Shown piece by piece: positions 12,919-23,700 of a stretch of DNA of 64,000 bases. The DNA lies in NCBI GenBank assembly GCA_016946835.1, contig JACVTC010000029.1, forward strand, positions 783,501 through 847,500. The letters are read 5' to 3'. The DNA is from Neocallimastix lanati (nom. inval.) (taxonomy: Eukaryota > Neocallimastigomycota > Neocallimastigomycetes > Neocallimastigales > Neocallimastigaceae). Made by a program: the position numbers and the translations under genes. The stretch's first letter is position 1. Every line of letters starts with the position of its first letter. Below the pieces are notes generated by a model that did not search any database, was not told the DNA's origin, and worked only from the letters and a program-made list of their open reading frames with translations.

Positions 12919-13600
12919 TTCATATCCTATTTTATAACATAAATTTTGTGTTATGTAAAATATGTAAATAATTTCATAAAATCATTTAATTAATTTAATA
13001 TATTAAATTTTTAAATTTTTTAAGTTTAATTATAGTTATTTAATTATTATTCATTGTTACACATAATTCTTAAAGTTTATTATTGATGTAGTGTAAAATG
13101 TGGCTTGGTATAAATTATATGTTATATGATTTTAACTTATATAATTTAATTTAATATTTATTAAACTTATATGATTTTAACTTTATTAATATAAAGTTAT
13201 ATTCTATAGCTTAAGTTATATTCTAGCATGTTTTTTATAATAAATTAATAAGGCTTAAAATATTCTTAACTTTATATTAATATAAAGTTAGATTCTAGCT
13301 TAAGTTTAGTAAATATTAAATTAAATTATATTAAATATATTGTAAATATAAATAAATTAATATGTATCAGGAACAAGTCACAAATGAAAACATGTTATTT
13401 TATTAGTACTCTAAATCTTTGCTTATAATTATTTATTTTCCACAAATAAATAATTAAAAATATTGAAAACTTTGGGGAAATTGATAAAAATAATTCAAAG
13501 ATCATAGGTAATCATTATCAAATCTATCGATGAAGAAGCGTTCATTGATAATCTGTATAAATAAATATAATTTAATATAATATAATACAAATTATACAAG
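12919..13600. other. AT-rich spacer with fold-back element
   Basis: No gene is seen. Apart from the fold-back sequence at 13141-13329, the stretch is simple AT-rich DNA. Confidence 0.55.
13141..13329. repeat. Fold-back (MITE-like) inverted repeat of 189 bp
   Basis: 13141-13169 and 13301-13329 are inverted copies with one mismatch in 29. The interior also pairs partly: AACTTTATTAATATAAAGTT and AACTTTATATTAATATAAAG occur on the two sides, each itself palindromic. It could be a small non-autonomous DNA element, but no coding capacity or sure target duplication is visible. Confidence 0.65.
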
Positions 13601-13930
13601 ATAACAACACCATATGCAGGATATAATAATAATGAAAATAATGAATCTGTTGACAAAATTAAATTTAAAAGTATTATTGAATCTTTAATTTATCTTGCAA
13701 GATGTACATGTCCAGACATAACATTTGCTGTTAATTTTTTAGCCAGGAAATAAGAAAATCCAATTTAAACAGATTGAAAAAAAAGCTATTCAAATATTAA
13801 AATACTTAAATAGAACAAAACATTATGAAATAAGATATGACAATAAAAGTAAAATAAATGCACATACAGATTCGGATTTTACCGTGATTCAAAAAATAGA
13901 AAATCTACTTCAGGACACATTATTTTAATG
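13600..13930 (+). pseudogene. Ty1/copia pol scrap (RT end to RNase H start)
   Basis: The frame around 13660-13745 reads SIIESLIYLARCTCPDITFA, the conserved segment after the RT domain of copia elements (compare SAVGSLLYLGICTRPDILYA in the intact element of this window). After a stop, 13855-13925 gives HTDSDF and STSGHII in shifted frames, matching the RNase H start. No LTRs are found; it is an isolated fragment. Confidence 0.65.
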
Positions 13931-14369
13931 GTTATAAATACAACATAAAATATGCATACCTCCTTGAAAGAAGAAAATATAACAGCGACGACTTTTATTT
14001 TTTTAATTTATATTTTTTTAAATAATTCATTAATGTTTTAATTTTATTTTTATAAATTTTATTTTTATAAATTTTATTTTTATTAATATAGTTTAATTGT
14101 ATTTTGAAATCTCGACTATACGTAGAGGCCTGAGACTCTTTGATCCTAACTATAAAAAATATGTTTTAATTTTCATTCATTATTATGAATCTTAGACTAA
14201 AAGTAGACTAATAAGAATTCATAAGTAAAAAAATTTTCAAATTGTAACGAAATTATTCATGGAATTGTCAAAAGCCAACATACTAATGATAATATACTGG
14301 TCATTTGAAAATTGTTTATATGACTAAAAAGCATTTACCTGCTAAAATGAATAAATTGGAAGATTACAT

Positions 14370-15136
14370 CAAGGATTCCCACATTTAACGACATAAATTA
14401 TAATAGAACCAGGAAATGCTCTAATAGTCTTCTGTATGTTAATCCCTTCTCGAATACTCAAAGTTTTAACCTCTGTATTAGCTGAAATATTAATGGTTGT
14501 GACTCTGAAAAACATGACGGATTCTCTCATTTTACTTTATATTTTAATCCTATTTGTATTTGTCTTCATGTCAGTAACAGTTCATTCATGAATTCTTTCA
14601 CTAATTCTTATCCATTTCTCAATCATTATAGAACCTTACTGAGGGGTGCAGACATGAAAATCTCTGGCTTTTATTTTGTTATCCAAAATTCTTGCCAAAT
14701 CACCAATGATAATTTAGAATATAGATATATACTTTCATTAAATAATAGTTTCCTTTTGCGGTGTTAGATATTCATTAGGAAATATTTACATCCTCAGCAA
14801 AAAAAAAACATAAAAATTCTAGAGATAAAGCAAAAATTAATTTTGTTAATTGATTCAAGAATCCTCAGAATAACCGTTCTATTACAGTTGGTGATTTGAA
14901 CATGACTAAACAGCAACTTTAAAATTTTATTTTTAGAATTTCTCTTCAATGGTTTTTATGGATATGATTGATCATAAGTTTACTTGGTTTAATGGTGGAA
15001 ATAATTCGTGTCTTGACTTTATAGTTGTTAACGATTAATTAAAAGAATAGCTGAATAATGCTTTTGCAACTCTTTTGATGATAGCCTCGACCATTTACCA
15101 CTTATTCTTTCTTGTAAAAAAGCAATTCCTGATGGT
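14370..15136 (+). pseudogene. LINE apurinic-type endonuclease relic
   Basis: The region preserves motifs of the exonuclease-endonuclease-phosphatase fold used by non-LTR retrotransposons. In order these are VGDLNM at about 14886 (the GDFN motif), HKFTWFNGGNNSCLDFIVVND at 14968-15037 (TWxN..S.LDF), and DSLDHLPLILSCKK at about 15080-15120 (the S/D-H-LPL motif with the catalytic His). Frames change between motifs and stops intervene, so it is dead. The reverse transcriptase half is absent, cut off by an LTR-like start at 15141. Confidence 0.65.
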
Positions 15137-15140
15137 TTTA

Positions 15141-17730
15141 TGTAACGAATCTAAGAATTTCAGTGTCAAGAACCCATAGAACTTGTACTGTGGTTAAATT
15201 AATCCATTATTGGGTTAATTAAATTTTCTATACAAAAAGAATTCATGAAATTGGATGCCGACAACCCTACGAAGATTTCTCTCAAGTATACCTAACTCGA
15301 TGTCTAATCCGTTGTGATATTGACCAAAAAAGTTACCACGACGAAAAATTAGGAAAAAGAGAAAGTCGTCAAGACAATCGAGCTTTAGTTGCAATCTTGA
15401 AAGGAATCTATAGTACCGAATATAGGATCTTCGTAAGTGAAAAAGAAAGACATTATTAGAAAAGAAAATGGAAAACAGAGGAACAAACAATTTCTCCCTT
15501 AAATGGATAAGGACAACCAAGGAAAAGGGAAGACTCACCAGAACGACAACCCTACGTCAGACAGAGGAAACAGGAGGCCGAGTAGAATTTTCTAAAGCAA
15601 TAATAACCCTCTACCAACTACAATGTTAGTAAGCGAAGTCCCTAAGCTAACAAGAAAAGTACCAGAAATTTTTGTTGTTCTCAATGTAATTACAACAACC
15701 CTACGGATCCCAAAGACACAAAGAAGTCTTAATTTGTTTAGATCCATGCTTTAGTATAGATATTATCACTCAAAAATTGGTAAAAGAATTAGATTAACGT
15801 AAAAGTTTACTTCAATCAAGGTAATTGGAAATGAGACTACCCTACGTACTATGACCGACAAGTATTAACATCTCTCTCATGACAAAACAGCCAAACCATT
15901 CACATTCACTACTTGTTTTAATATAGAAGAACATTTTGAATATAATATACTCTTAGAACAAAACTTTCTAGAGAAGCATAAATAAAATCTATTGTAGTTA
16001 TGATAACCAAGGAAAAAGAATCACCAAGATAGCCAGCCAGGAGACCTCCTAGACTACCCTACGGAAAATAATACATGTTTAATAACCGTTATTACTAAAG
16101 TAATACTAATTTTAAAGAATTAATAACCATAAAAGGCTCACAAGAATTCCTAATTAAACCAATAAAAAATGATTCAGTTGTAACTAGATATACGCAACCC
16201 TCCGGAAATGGATAGGATAAAAATTTGCCTGTGTAGATTATTACAAACCAGGACTACCAGGACTACCCTCCGGAAATCAGATAGGAGAAAATTCTGCCTG
16301 CCTGGATTGTTCTAAACCAGAACTACCAAGACTACCCTCCGGAAAACCTATAGGAAAAATATTGGCCGGTGGAAAATTTTCCAAGCTAGAAATAGATTGA
16401 CGACCCTCCGGAAAAATCCTAGGCACTGTTTCAGTCTAGAGATAATCTTCCAAGACCACAAAGGGCAAGACAACCCTACAGGAGAATTTCGAGACATTGC
16501 TGTGTTCTTAGTATTACTGTTAGTACTAAAGGACCAATACTCCAAGAAGATTTATTATTAACTACCGAAGAATTAGTGAAGAAATATTTCTCTGCTTGGA
16601 TTGAAGCATTTAACGAAAAATTGGCCAATACATTACCTAAGCATAGACCATTATGATTGAGACATAGAATTAGTGCCACTTTCTTTTATGTTCCTATATA
16701 TCCTACGTCCAAGGAAGAAGACGAAGAAATTCAGAAATACCTCAAAGATAACTTAGCAAATGGATTTATCAGAAGATCCATTTTTCTTGCTGCACATCCA
16801 GTGCTATTCCAAAGAAAGAATGGGAAGCTCCGCCTATGTATCGACTATAGGAAGTTGAACCAGCAAACCCTACGGAACTTATACCCGCTCCCATTAATCA
16901 CCGTTGTTTTAGAGCCTTTTATAGCTTCGAAAATTTTTAGCAAACTCGATTTAAAGATTTAAAGAGTGCTTACAATATTATCATGATTCGTGAAGGTGAT
17001 GAATTTAAAACCGCCTTATGCACAAAATACGGGTATTTTGAATACAAGATGATGCCTTTTGGTCTTATCAACGCCCCTGCTGTTTTCCAAGATTTTATTA
17101 ATACTGTTCATAGTGACGTAATTGACAAGTACGTTCAGTTTACTTAGATGATATTACCATCTACTCAAAAAATTATTTTATTACCGAGAAAGAACTTTTA
17201 GCTATTAAGACTGTCTTCTTTGAATGGAGAGACACCTACTTCTATGCAAATTCCAAAACCAGGTATATTCTGACCTCCGAAATTTACTCTTTGCCAGCAA
17301 ACCACAACTACTTACCCAACACCAGGCTCGTTTGAGGAATTCCTATCAGCCATTGACTTCATCATTATCTACAGACCTAGTAAGCCGAATGGTAAACTGA
17401 CCAACTTTCCCGTTGGGTTAACCACGAGGTACTTGCCTAATTACATACTTGACGACATTAAGCAGGGTTATTTGCAATATATCCTGGCCCTAGAAATCTT
17501 AACCAAACTTGCCGCTAAAGATAAGTCTTTCACGGACAACTGGTTCCTCGAGGATGGAGTTATCTTAGAGAGGGAAGGGAAGAAAAAACATCATGAAACT
17601 TAATCATGATGACGAAACTGCTGGCCACTTAGGTATCAAGAGAACCTATGAACTAATACACCACTGGTATACCAGGCCAAACTTGAAAAAAGATGTAGCA
17701 AATTATGTACAATCCTGTTGGGTCAACAAA
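15141..17730 (+). pseudogene. Ty3/gypsy gag-pol relic (protease, RT, RNase H, integrase N-terminus)
   Basis: The first bases, TGTAACGAATCTAAGAA, resemble the LTR start of the chromovirus at 45793 (TGTAGCGAATCTAAAAA), so a remnant 5' LTR edge may begin here. A decayed protease reads LICLDPCFSIDIITQKLVKEL near 15735. The RT opens at 16657-16962 with AAHPVLFQRKNGKLRLCIDY and ends in the FSKLDLK region. It continues after a frameshift with [15 protein letters not shown]-like coding to about 17150. RNase H is seen as ITEKELLAIKTVFFEWR near 17175. The integrase zinc finger is seen near 17605-17720 (HDDETAGHLGIKRTYELIHH, then QSC). Many stops and shifts break it. The middle carries the 69-bp tandem block described separately. 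It differs in sequence from the chromovirus at 41462 and is probably another Ty3 lineage. Confidence 0.7.
16192..16490. repeat. 68-70 bp tandem repeat, five copies, keyed by ACCCTCCGG
   Basis: The anchor ACCCTCCGG (ACCCTACAG in the last copy) begins at 16197, 16265, 16334, 16403 and 16473, with spacings of 68, 69, 69 and 70. Flanking similarity (GGAAA..AGGA..., then CCAAGA before the next anchor) covers most of the unit. The block lies between the protease and RT parts of a Ty3 relic. Confidence 0.85.
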
Positions 17731-18349
17731 GTCTTTTGTTTAATATTATTAATAAGTAATTCCCTTTAATAATATTAACCACAAAAACGTTACATTTTAC
17801 TACGGCTCCCCCTAGTAAGAAAATTAAATGGTCTAATAGAATTTATAGGGATAAAAATGAAGTAATTTTCTCTCATAAAGTGGATATAGATTTCTTATAG
17901 TATTATTATTTAATTTTCTATTACCAACAGATAACCTTATAGATCCATCTTATTTTCTTAACAAATAAAATAGGAAAAGTAAAATCGGATTTTCAAATAA
18001 ACCTTTTTTCTAAATTCTCCTTTAAATATTTCTTAAATTATTTCTTTCAATCTCAGTTAATGAATAAAGAGAGTCATTAAAGAAATTTAAATCATATTTT
18101 AAGCATTTTTCACAATTGCAATTAAGATGTAAAGGTAAAATTATATTTTTTTATTAAAACTTTAATAAATTCTGAATACCGTGATGGTACAGTGATCTTT
18201 TTCTCATCTTTAATTACTTCATTTAATTCTTTACATATTTCATTTTGATCTTTTCATTATTTTCTTTATCTTTTACAATATCTTTTACAATATCTTTTAC
18301 ATTACATTTAATTCATAACAATCACTATTACTATAATAATCATTGCTGA
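17731..18349. other. Unclassified stretch between Ty3 relics
   Basis: A short open stretch near 17810-17900 translates as APPSKKIKWSNRIYRDKN without a family I recognise. The rest is AT-rich. It may be the tail of the preceding Ty3 relic, but no LTR is clear. Confidence 0.4.
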
Positions 18350-18770
18350 TTGTTCATATTGAGCGAGCTTATACAAGTTCGTTCTTATTTTTATTTTGGA
18401 GTTAATTTTGGCATTATAAACCTCGAAATCTAATCCGGAGGGTTCTTCTTTTGGGAAAAGAATTTTTGGTTTTCAAAATTTCATGAAATTGAATTTTTCT
18501 TGTACTTTTTCTTTTCTTTTATCCTATATACTTATAATGTAAATTCAATGTCCTGCTCAATAATAAAAACTAAAATTAATTTTCATTGGATAATAAAATT
18601 TTTCATGTTGATGTTTTTTGATCCAAGGTAGACCCAAGGTAACATCAATACCAAGACTCTAATTCTATCGAATTAGATAATTTCAATATAATACCTTCTT
18701 CTTAAAACAGACTTTTCGTAACAATGTGATTATTCCAATCATATTTTAAATTAAAATTTTTTCTTGTGTA
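18350..18770 (-). pseudogene. Ty3/gypsy protease-region relic
   Basis: Read on the minus strand, 18650-18540 gives SLGIDVTLGLPWIKKHQHEK, the 'ILGxPWL' end of a retroviral-type aspartic protease. Flanking frames are interrupted. The minus strand also carries one ACCCTCCGG at about 18434, the anchor of the repeat at 16192-16490, so this may be a relative of that relic in the opposite orientation. Confidence 0.55.
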
Positions 18771-19517
18771 ATTCAAAATGTAAATTATTCTTTGATTATA
18801 ATATAATAAATAAAATAAATAAATCATATGAACTAAATTTTTGAATTATATTCTTTAAACCACTAGACAAATTTTTAATGTTATAATTTTTATAAAATTA
18901 ATTATAAAAAAATTATTGTTTTATAATGATTTAAATCAAGTGATTAAAATTTAGAACAAAATAAATTAATAATCTATTTTGAGAAAATCAAGTTTCAAAA
19001 TTTAATTATGACTCCTTTAACATTGTTTTTAAATTGAAAATAAATAAAGATTTTACTTATAATATTAAAATAATAAATAGATAATAAAGTACTTTATTTA
19101 AATTATTTAAAATTTATTTTAATTATAATAATTTACTAAATTTAGCAAATGTTTATAAATTTATTATTTAATAAAATTCATTAGAATAGTTTTATAATAT
19201 ATGTAATTTAAATAAAGTAATACATAATTAATGTATTTAGGAAAAGTATAAATAGAAGATACTTTTCACTTTTTTTTTTCGATGTAAATACTATTAACAA
19301 TTATTATTTATTAACTATAAAAAAAAGAAGAATTTTTAATAAATAATTTAATAAAACAAAATTTTATCAAAAAGTTATTGTAATCTATTTTAATGTTAGT
19401 ATTACGCTTTTCTTATAGTTTGCAAATTCAAAGGATACTATTACTAACTCTAGTAAAAGGTTTATCAATACACTCCATCTGAATATCATAACCTTTCCCA
19501 AGTATTGTACTAATAAA
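18771..19517. other. AT-rich flank of the intact copia element
   Basis: No gene is seen. The last hundred bases, together with 25566 onward, form the broken host sequence into which the copia element inserted. Confidence 0.5.
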
Positions 19518-19522
19518 GTTTA
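19518..19522. other. Target site duplication GTTTA (left)
   Basis: GTTTA directly precedes the 5' LTR and is repeated at 25566-25570 directly after the 3' LTR. This marks one integration event. Confidence 0.9.
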
Positions 19523-19792
19523 TGTTAGAGACGAAATCGTTACATACATTTATTTATATTATTAATTTATATCAACCAATAATTAATCTTTAATTAAATT
19601 AAATAATGTTAACTAAGATATAAAATATGAAATAAATTTAATGTAAAAATATCTCTTAGAAAAAATATATATATCCTCATAATAAAAATTATTAATAAAC
19701 ATTTTATAATATTACTCATAACATAAAATACTTTGTTATATTGTTTTTATTAATACAGTGTTTGTCTTAGATTTATAAATTTGTTTTTCACA
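19523..19792 (+). repeat. 5' LTR of copia element
   Basis: This is a 270-bp direct repeat of 25296-25565 with TG...CA ends. It appears identical to the other LTR. Confidence 0.95.
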
Positions 19793-19828
19793 GATTAAGA
19801 GTCTCAACTCTTCAGTTGAGCTATCAAT
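19793..19828 (+). promoter_or_regulatory. Primer-binding site, complementary to the 5' half of tRNA-Lys(CUU)
   Basis: Directly after the 5' LTR comes GATTAAGAGTCTCAACTC and then TTCAGTTGAGCTATCAA. The reverse complement reads like a tRNA from the acceptor end through the D arm (TAGCTCAACTGAAGAGT) into the anticodon arm with CTCTTAA, i.e. anticodon CUU for lysine. This matches internal (half-tRNA) priming known for Drosophila copia rather than 3'-CCA priming. Primer identity is inferred from the tRNA-like layout. Confidence 0.65.
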
Positions 19829-20012
19829 AAAGCTAAGTTGGAATAAATAAAACATAAAATCAATTTATCATTAATATCCTAACTAATAAAATTATATTTT
19901 TATTATTTTCATAATATTCATTATAGAAACAAAAAGTAATAACCAATATTAATAGACAAATATTACAAAACAAAGGTGAGAATATATTGTAATAGGCCAT
20001 AGTTATTTTTGA

Positions 20013-20046
<34 letters not shown>

Positions 20047-20124
20047 TAATATAAATATATATACATAATTATATAAATAAAAATAATAAAATAAATAAAA
20101 TAAAAAATAAAATAAAATAATAGT

Positions 20125-20322
20125 CAACTAGTTCATCTAAGTTGAGAATTATTGAAAATAAAAAATAAATGCAAACTAGCTAAGTTGTAAATAATTGATA
20201 TTAAAATATAAATAATTGTCAACTAGCTAGGTTGAATAAAAATAAAAATAAAATAAATATCAACTAGTTAAGTTGTAAATAATTGACTATTAAATAAAAA
20301 TAATTGACAACTAACTATGTTG
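20125..20322 (+). repeat. Iterated near-palindrome CAACTAGCTAAGTTG in copia leader
   Basis: Variants of CAACTAGCTAAGTTG lie at 20125-20144 (with a longer centre), 20172-20187, 20220-20234, 20261-20275 and 20308-20322. Each begins CAA and ends GTTG, so each can fold or bind a dimer. They sit between the primer-binding site and the gag start. A packaging or regulatory role is only a guess. Confidence 0.6.
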
Positions 20323-20760
20323 AAAATAATTGAAATAAATAATAGTAATTTATGTCATTAAAACTAGGGGTTAAAAATAAATAAAACTTAAATTAAATTA
20401 ATATAGAATAAAAGCAATCAAATACATTTATAGTTATAGACAAAGTAATTTCAATATTCACAACAATATATATATACAAAACAAAATTTGTTACTATTAA
20501 TAGTACCCAATGAATTTAAATGGTTTATATTTTTTATTTTTATATACGAATCAAAGGACATATATAATATAAACAAAATTTATTTTTAATATAAATATAT
20601 ATAATTTTAATTTATAATTAATAAAATAATAAAAATAATATATATAAAATAGAATATCCTAAAACACAAAATTCTCTTCTGATATTAAATAATTTAAAAC
20701 AATATTAAAAATTAAATATAAGATATATTAATATTACTTCAATTATTAATAAAGAATAAA

Positions 20761-23700
20761 ATGACACCAAGAAGAATTAATCAAGTAATCAACGTGGAAG
20801 CTACTGACAATCCAAGGAAGATAGTGAATTTCAATTACTCTGAGAATTTCAATAGAGTAATTGAATTAACAACTGAAAATTATCCGAGATGGAAAGGAAA
20901 CATCCTTTATTTATTGACCATAAATGATCTAGTACTTTACGCCACTAAAGAAAAAATTAAGAAATTAAGAAAGAAAGACATCAAAGAGGACATATTAAAC
21001 TACACGGAAGACCAATTTGACAACACATTAGTATATGCTAAAAATACTAATGAAAATGACATTAACAACGATATTACAGCAAAGTGGATGATACTTAACA
21101 CCTTAGGAGAAAAGACTCAAGAAATAGTAAAGGGAAATGGAAAAACAGCTCATCAAGTTTGGAAACTCTTAGAGAAATCATTTACTAAATCAAAGGAATC
21201 TAGAAAGTTAGAACTAAAGAAAAAACTAAACGAGTTAAAGTTCGAAGAAGAACAAGATATAAATATATTTATGGCAGATCTTCAAAACACTATTGAAGAA
21301 TTAGAAAAAATAGATGAAGATCTAAGCACCAGCACAAAAGTCGGTATTTTGAATAGGGCGCTACCGGAAAACCTTCGATTCATCAATGTATTTCAATACA
21401 ACAGTGATTGGGAAAAATGTACCGATTATGTAAAAAATGTAATACCACAAATCTTGTTATCCAATCCAACAGAATCAAATTACATTAAAGAAAACAATAA
21501 TAAAAACATTTTTTCAGCTGAGAGTACATACAAAAAGAATCAAGAAAAATCAAAACGATACATCAAGAATATCAATAAAAATACAAAACGACCAAATATA
21601 AAATGCAACTACTGTGGTAAAAGAGGGCATTTCTTTTACAATTGCTTTAAAAGAAAAAGAAACCAATTAAGAAGACGAAGCAATACAAATTTTAAAAGAA
21701 AAAACAATTATAATAAATCAAATATAAAAAACAAAAAGGTTATAGATAACATTCAAAGAAACAACTATAACGATATATATGCAGAGTGTTTTTCTCAAGA
21801 TTACAACACAAATGAATCAAATACTATAGACTTAATAGATAATAAAAATAAATCAACAAAGTCTATTAATAAAGAATTAATCTGTTGGACCTTAGATTCA
21901 GGAGCTTCAATCAACATCACCAACAGACTAGATAAACTCACAAATATTAAATATTGCAATGAAAAAATATTTTTTGCAAATAATCAATCGATTATCATTA
22001 ATAAAGTAGGCACCTTCATAGGATACATTAATGAATACGAATTTACAATCGAAGATGTTTATTACTCACCATTAATCAATAAAAATTTAATATCAATTGG
22101 AAACTTAATTAAACAAAATTATAAAATTTTATTTAACACCAATCACAACAAATCATATGTCACGATCTATGACAAATACCAAAACAAAATCGCCAATATT
22201 ATTTCAAATGCAAATAACACATTCAACATTTGGTTATCAACCCAACGTATATTTCTACACGACAATAATACCAGAAACACAAATGATGAAATCAACTATA
22301 TTAACATGAAGATTCCTGATAAATTAAATTTATGGCACAGAAGGTTTAGTCACTTCGATATAAAATCAATTAAAAACAAATTACTTAAGACAGATATCAA
22401 ATTAAAATGTCCTCTATGTGCTCAATCCAAGATTAAAAACAAACCTTATTCAAAAAATATCAATACAACTAAGCATATCTTTGAACTACTACACTTGGAC
22501 TTGGTAGGTCCATTACCTGAATCCATTCACGGAAACAAATATTTTTTTACTATTTTAGACGATTACTCTAGATACGGATGGGTTCTTTTTCTAAAAGGTA
22601 AAGATTACACATTTCCCGCTTTTTATAAATGGTTCAATAACGTAAAAAATTTGTACAATACTAGAATAAAATATTTACGGTCTGATAATGGTACGGAATT
22701 CCGCAATAATAACTTCAAGGACTTCTGTCAATCTTACGGAATCATTCAACAATTTACTGTTCCACACAATCCTCAGCAAAATGGAAGAGCTGAGCGATTC
22801 AATGGAACTCTAATCTCATCTGCCAAAGTAATGCTTAACGATGCTAAGCTGAGTAAACACTTTTGGGAAGACGCCGTTCACACCTCTAATTATATACATA
22901 ATCGACTACCACATCGTGGAATCAACAACATCATCCCATATGAACGGCTAAACAAATCAAAAGTAGATTATTCAAATATAAGAGTATTTGGATGTAAAGT
23001 CTATTACTACATCCCAAAATCCTTTAGAACAAAATTTCAAAATAATGCTTCTCCTGGTATTTTTCTTGGTTATTCAGATAACCCCAGAGCTTATAAAATT
23101 TTAGACACATCTAACAATAAAATAATACTCTCACGTAGTGTTGAATTTTTTGAATCCAATCCTGGAGATTTTTATACGACTAATTGCTGTACTGACCATC
23201 AAAATTTTATTCCCAATTATGAAATTTGGGGGAATAGTAGTTCTTATTACTACAATAACTCTTACACAAAAAATCCTATTAACGCAAAACCAGCATCAAT
23301 ATTTATTCCAGAAAACAGCATAAACAAAAACACAGTTCATTTCAATAAACAAGGAAAAGACCAAAACACTAATAACACTTCTACTCTAAATACAACTAAT
23401 AGCACAAATCAACCCAAAGTTACCAGCACTATCAAAAATAACAACATCAATAATAATCAAAATAACACTATTAATACTACTCAAAGCAATGATAATAACA
23501 TCAACACTAATCAAACAAAAAACAACAACAATCATTTAAATACGAACATTCATTCTGAAACAAACGATATGAATATCAACAGTATTATAAGCAACCAAAA
23601 CAATAAAGTTAAAGGAAACCAAACACCTAACAATAATAATACTTTTATATGTAACAATCAAGTATTAAATAAAAATTTAAGAGAACCTTTAGACTATGAC

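Noticed and set aside
15215-15538. 107-codon minus-strand frame
   Set aside because: Antisense of the Ty3 relic; no motif, and the plus strand carries recognisable protease and RT downstream.
15264-16482. Interstitial telomere repeats, because AACCCTA occurs repeatedly
   Set aside because: The copies are about 70 bp apart and the conserved core is ACCCTMCGG, not consecutive CCCTAA units.
15264-16482. A coding Thr-Thr-Leu-Arg peptide repeat in Gag/Pol
   Set aside because: One frame does give TTLR at most copies, but the protease frame at 15745 reads the motif differently and an inverted copy at 18434 reads in another frame, so a nucleotide-level repeat is the safer statement.
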